A program made the translations under genes and the position numbers. DNA of 64,000 nt from Bacteroides sp. (lineage in GTDB: Bacteria; Bacteroidota; Bacteroidia; Bacteroidales; Muribaculaceae). The DNA lies in the NCBI GenBank assembly GCA_014801535.1, contig JAAVEA010000027.1, positions 34,636 through 98,635 of the forward strand, given 5' to 3'. Shown one piece after another: positions 61,889-64,000 of this stretch (the stretch's first letter is position 1; every line of letters starts with the position of its first letter). Below the pieces are notes generated by a model. That model saw only the letters and a program-made list of their open reading frames with translations. It made no database searches and was not told the DNA's origin.

Positions 61889-61904
61889 TGTTCCACGTGG
61901 AACA
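61889..61904. promoter_or_regulatory. parS-like centromere site
   Basis: TGTTCCACGTGGAACA is a perfect 16-base palindrome and matches the general bacterial parS form TGTTnCACGTGnAACA bound by ParB (Spo0J). It is in the spacer between mnmG and apt, and parS sites commonly cluster near the origin, often beside mnmG. There is no loop between the arms, so it does not act as a terminator hairpin. No parA/parB is in the window. Confidence 0.85.
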
Positions 61905-61948
61905 TAAAAATTACTTTAACTTTTTAGACCGTTCCCAAATCTCAGTTT

Positions 61949-63847
61949 CTACCTGTTAAGAAGCAGCAGGAGAACATTTATATCGGACGGCGATACACCT
62001 GGAATGCGAGAAGCCTGCCCAATTGTAGAGGGTCGGATTCTTTCAAGTTTCTGACGGGCTTCAGTGGATAGAGCCTGTATTGAGGAATAATCAAATCCTG
62101 AAGGGATCTTTACATATTCAAGCCTCATCTGCTTCTCGGCAAGTTCTCTTTCACGATCAATATAGCCCTGATATTTTATCAGGATCTCTGCTGCCTCGAC
62201 AATCTCTTCACGTCTCCTCTCCTCTATATCATCTATACGGGAAGACAAGCGCGGAATAAGAGTTTTCAAAACCCCAAAATTCAATTGAGGTCGTTTAAGA
62301 AGTTCGATAAGTCTGACGGAGGCAGTAAGAGGAGACGTTCCCAATTCCTCAAATTTCCGGTTGATCTTCTCAGTAGATTTTACAAGAAAATCTTTACAGA
62401 ACTCAATCAATTCGTCCCGCTGACGTTTCTTGCTTCTCATCGCTTCAAGGCGTTCAGATGTGGCAAGCCCTATAGCATAACCAATAGGCGTGAGACGCAT
62501 ATCGGCATCATCCTGACGAAGCAATATACGATATTCCGCACGGGATGTAAACATACGATATGGCTCATCCACACCTTTGGTGACAAGATCATCAATCAGA
62601 ACACCGATATAGGCTTCATTTCTTTTCAATATAACGGGAGACATTCCCTTACATCTGCGCGCAGCATTAATACCTGCCATCAAACCCTGGGCGGCGGCCT
62701 CCTCATATCCGGTGGTTCCGTTTACCTGTCCTGCAAAATAAAGACCCGAAATAAGTTTAGTCTGGAGATCATGTGTAAGCTGTGTAGGCACAAAATAATC
62801 ATATTCTATCGCATATCCGGGACGATAAAACTGAACGTCTTTTAAAGCGGGAACTTTAGATAGAGCATCAACCTGTACTTTCCAAGGCAAGGAGCTCGAG
62901 AAGCCATTGATGTAATATTCTTCTGTTGTCTCCCCTTCAGGCTCAAGAAATAGCTGATGACTATCTTTATCGGAAAATGTGACTATTTTGGTTTCGATAC
63001 TGGGGCAATAACGAGGCCCTATACTTTGTATCTGTCCGTTATATAACGGCGAATCCGCAAGATTATCGCTAAGGATTTTATGAACTTCCGGATTGGTGTG
63101 TACAATCCAGCAAGGACGTTGGTTGAGGGTGCGGCGGACATCAGGAAGAAAAGAGAATTTATATTCCGGCGTATCGTCTCCTTCCTGAATCTGAGCCTGG
63201 GAAAAATCAATAGTTCGTCCGTCAATTCTCGCAGGAGTGCCTGTTTTCATCCTCCCAACTTCAAAACCCATCTCCTTTAACTGGTCTGAAAGGCCCTTAG
63301 AGGAATCTTCAGATATACGTCCACCCTCTATCTGCGTGCGACCGAAATGCATCAGTCCGTTGAGAAACGTTCCTGCTGTAAGGACTGTCTGTTTAGATTT
63401 AAATAAAAATCCAAGGGAAGTCTCAACACCAGAAACCGCCGGTTTTTCTCCTTCCTTATGTTCAATTTCAAATCTTATGACAGTATCCTGAAATATCGAC
63501 AGATTCGGAGTTGCATCAAGAATCTCACGCCATTTATCTATATATTTAGCCCTATCGGATTGCACACGGGGAGACCATACGGCAGGCCCTTTAGAGCGGT
63601 TCAACATTCGGAATTGAATGGCAGTAGTGTCGGCTACTATACCCATCTGTCCGCCAAGCGCATCGATTTCGCGGACAATCTGACCCTTTGCGATTCCACC
63701 GACGGCAGGATTGCACGACATCTGGGCAATGCGATTCATATCTTTTGTGATAAGAAGTGTAGAGCAACCGAGACGTGCTGCTGCAACAGCAGCTTCACAT
63801 CCGGCATGTCCACCCCCTATCACAATAACATCAAATTCAAATTTCAT
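61949..63847 (-). CDS. mnmG: tRNA uridine-5-carboxymethylaminomethyl(34) synthesis enzyme MnmG
   Basis: 632 residues. With MnmE it modifies wobble uridine 34 of certain tRNAs, using FAD and methylene-tetrahydrofolate. The FAD motif is VIGGGHAGCEAAVAAARLG. Also seen are RMLNRSKGPAVWSPR, GRMKTGTPARID, GTTGYEEAAAQGL and FTSRAEYRILLRQDDAD, all family signatures. The C-terminal helical domain ends IPGVSPSDINVLLLLLNR. Length is normal (about 620-630). It is single on this strand; the parS-like site lies 45 bases after its stop. Confidence 0.98.
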   Translation of the reverse strand: MKFEFDVIVIGGGHAGCEAAVAAARLGCSTLLITKDMNRIAQMSCNPAVGGIAKGQIVREIDALGGQMGIVADTTAIQFRMLNRSKGPAVWSPRVQSDRAKYIDKWREILDATPNLSIFQDTVIRFEIEHKEGEKPAVSGVETSLGFLFKSKQTVLTAGTFLNGLMHFGRTQIEGGRISEDSSKGLSDQLKEMGFEVGRMKTGTPARIDGRTIDFSQAQIQEGDDTPEYKFSFLPDVRRTLNQRPCWIVHTNPEVHKILSDNLADSPLYNGQIQSIGPRYCPSIETKIVTFSDKDSHQLFLEPEGETTEEYYINGFSSSLPWKVQVDALSKVPALKDVQFYRPGYAIEYDYFVPTQLTHDLQTKLISGLYFAGQVNGTTGYEEAAAQGLMAGINAARRCKGMSPVILKRNEAYIGVLIDDLVTKGVDEPYRMFTSRAEYRILLRQDDADMRLTPIGYAIGLATSERLEAMRSKKRQRDELIEFCKDFLVKSTEKINRKFEELGTSPLTASVRLIELLKRPQLNFGVLKTLIPRLSSRIDDIEERRREEIVEAAEILIKYQGYIDRERELAEKQMRLEYVKIPSGFDYSSIQALSTEARQKLERIRPSTIGQASRIPGVSPSDINVLLLLLNR

Positions 63848-64000
63848 CGATTATTATTTCAATCTGTTTTTATTGAAGTTGTTAGAGTCCATCCAATAAA
63901 ATATGTTAAAATGCCAGGGCGGCGATTTGACTCGTCATTGTTTTCCTTAGCGGAAACTCGTCGATTTTCAATTTCGAGCTAAAATATTCTTTTTCAGAAG
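63848..64000. other. spacer upstream of mnmG
   Basis: 153 bases at the window edge. I see no reading frame with family support, no tRNA and no clear promoter. An upstream gene may begin just outside. Confidence 0.4.

Noticed and set aside
61889..61904. Palindrome as an mnmG terminator
   Set aside because: There is no loop between the arms and no T-tract that fits; the sequence matches parS instead.

Overview
This window reads as part of a chromosome from a gut-type Bacteroidota (order Bacteroidales). The evidence is direct: many copies of the Bacteroidetes promoter form (TTTG, about 20 bases, TAnnTTTG), AT-rich start regions instead of strong Shine-Dalgarno sites, TonB-dependent receptors, DUF5689/DUF6359-type lipoproteins and C-terminal sorting-like tails on secreted enzymes. 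A Muribaculaceae-like origin is my inference from gene content and moderate GC; I could not test it. Almost all of the window is chromosomal core and metabolic sequence. I see no prophage, insertion sequence, integrase or CRISPR array.

Layout. Bases 1-6042 (plus strand) hold the end of a DUF234-type ATPase, a secreted C1B cysteine peptidase, rsmA, a LexA/CI-like S24 repressor with its own palindromic operator, a low-molecular-weight tyrosine phosphatase, an inositol-polyphosphate (phytase-like) phosphatase and a small unknown protein. Bases 6135-13000 (minus) hold a polysaccharide flippase, a 9-base minisatellite, ruvB, a possible structured RNA, a four-subunit 2-oxoacid:ferredoxin oxidoreductase operon and a sirtuin. 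gapA and mscL are divergent near 14 kb. Between 14.9 and 15.8 kb lies a scar: the 3' end of mfd is duplicated around a truncated S8-protease prodomain gene. nadB, a CtpA protease and mfd form an operon (15.8-22.5 kb).

The most interesting locus is 23.1-33.0 kb: a six-gene minus-strand operon encoding deoxyribose-phosphate aldolase, a secreted EEP nuclease, a TonB-dependent receptor, two surface-type lipoproteins with four related beta-rich modules between them, and a secreted endonuclease I. Read together it looks like a DNA-scavenging system, in which DNA is cut outside the cell, bound and imported, and its deoxyribose is burned inside. This is inference from gene content.

Next come ruvC with DUF4286, an SRP RNA gene directly followed by tRNA-Thr, a six-hairpin glycosidase, RNase R, and a VTC / DUF4956 / CotH module (39.3-43.3 kb). 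A seven-gene operon at 43.5-51.9 kb combines two porins, an imelysin, a di-heme oxidoreductase, a cytochrome c lipoprotein, a Rid-family protein and a CcsA haem-attachment protein, probably for metal (iron) handling with periplasmic redox chemistry. A SulP anion transporter with a third porin and a large modular GH13 amylase follow. The end holds uvrC, apt, a perfect 16-base parS-like palindrome, and mnmG, which suggests this end lies in the origin-proximal half of the chromosome.
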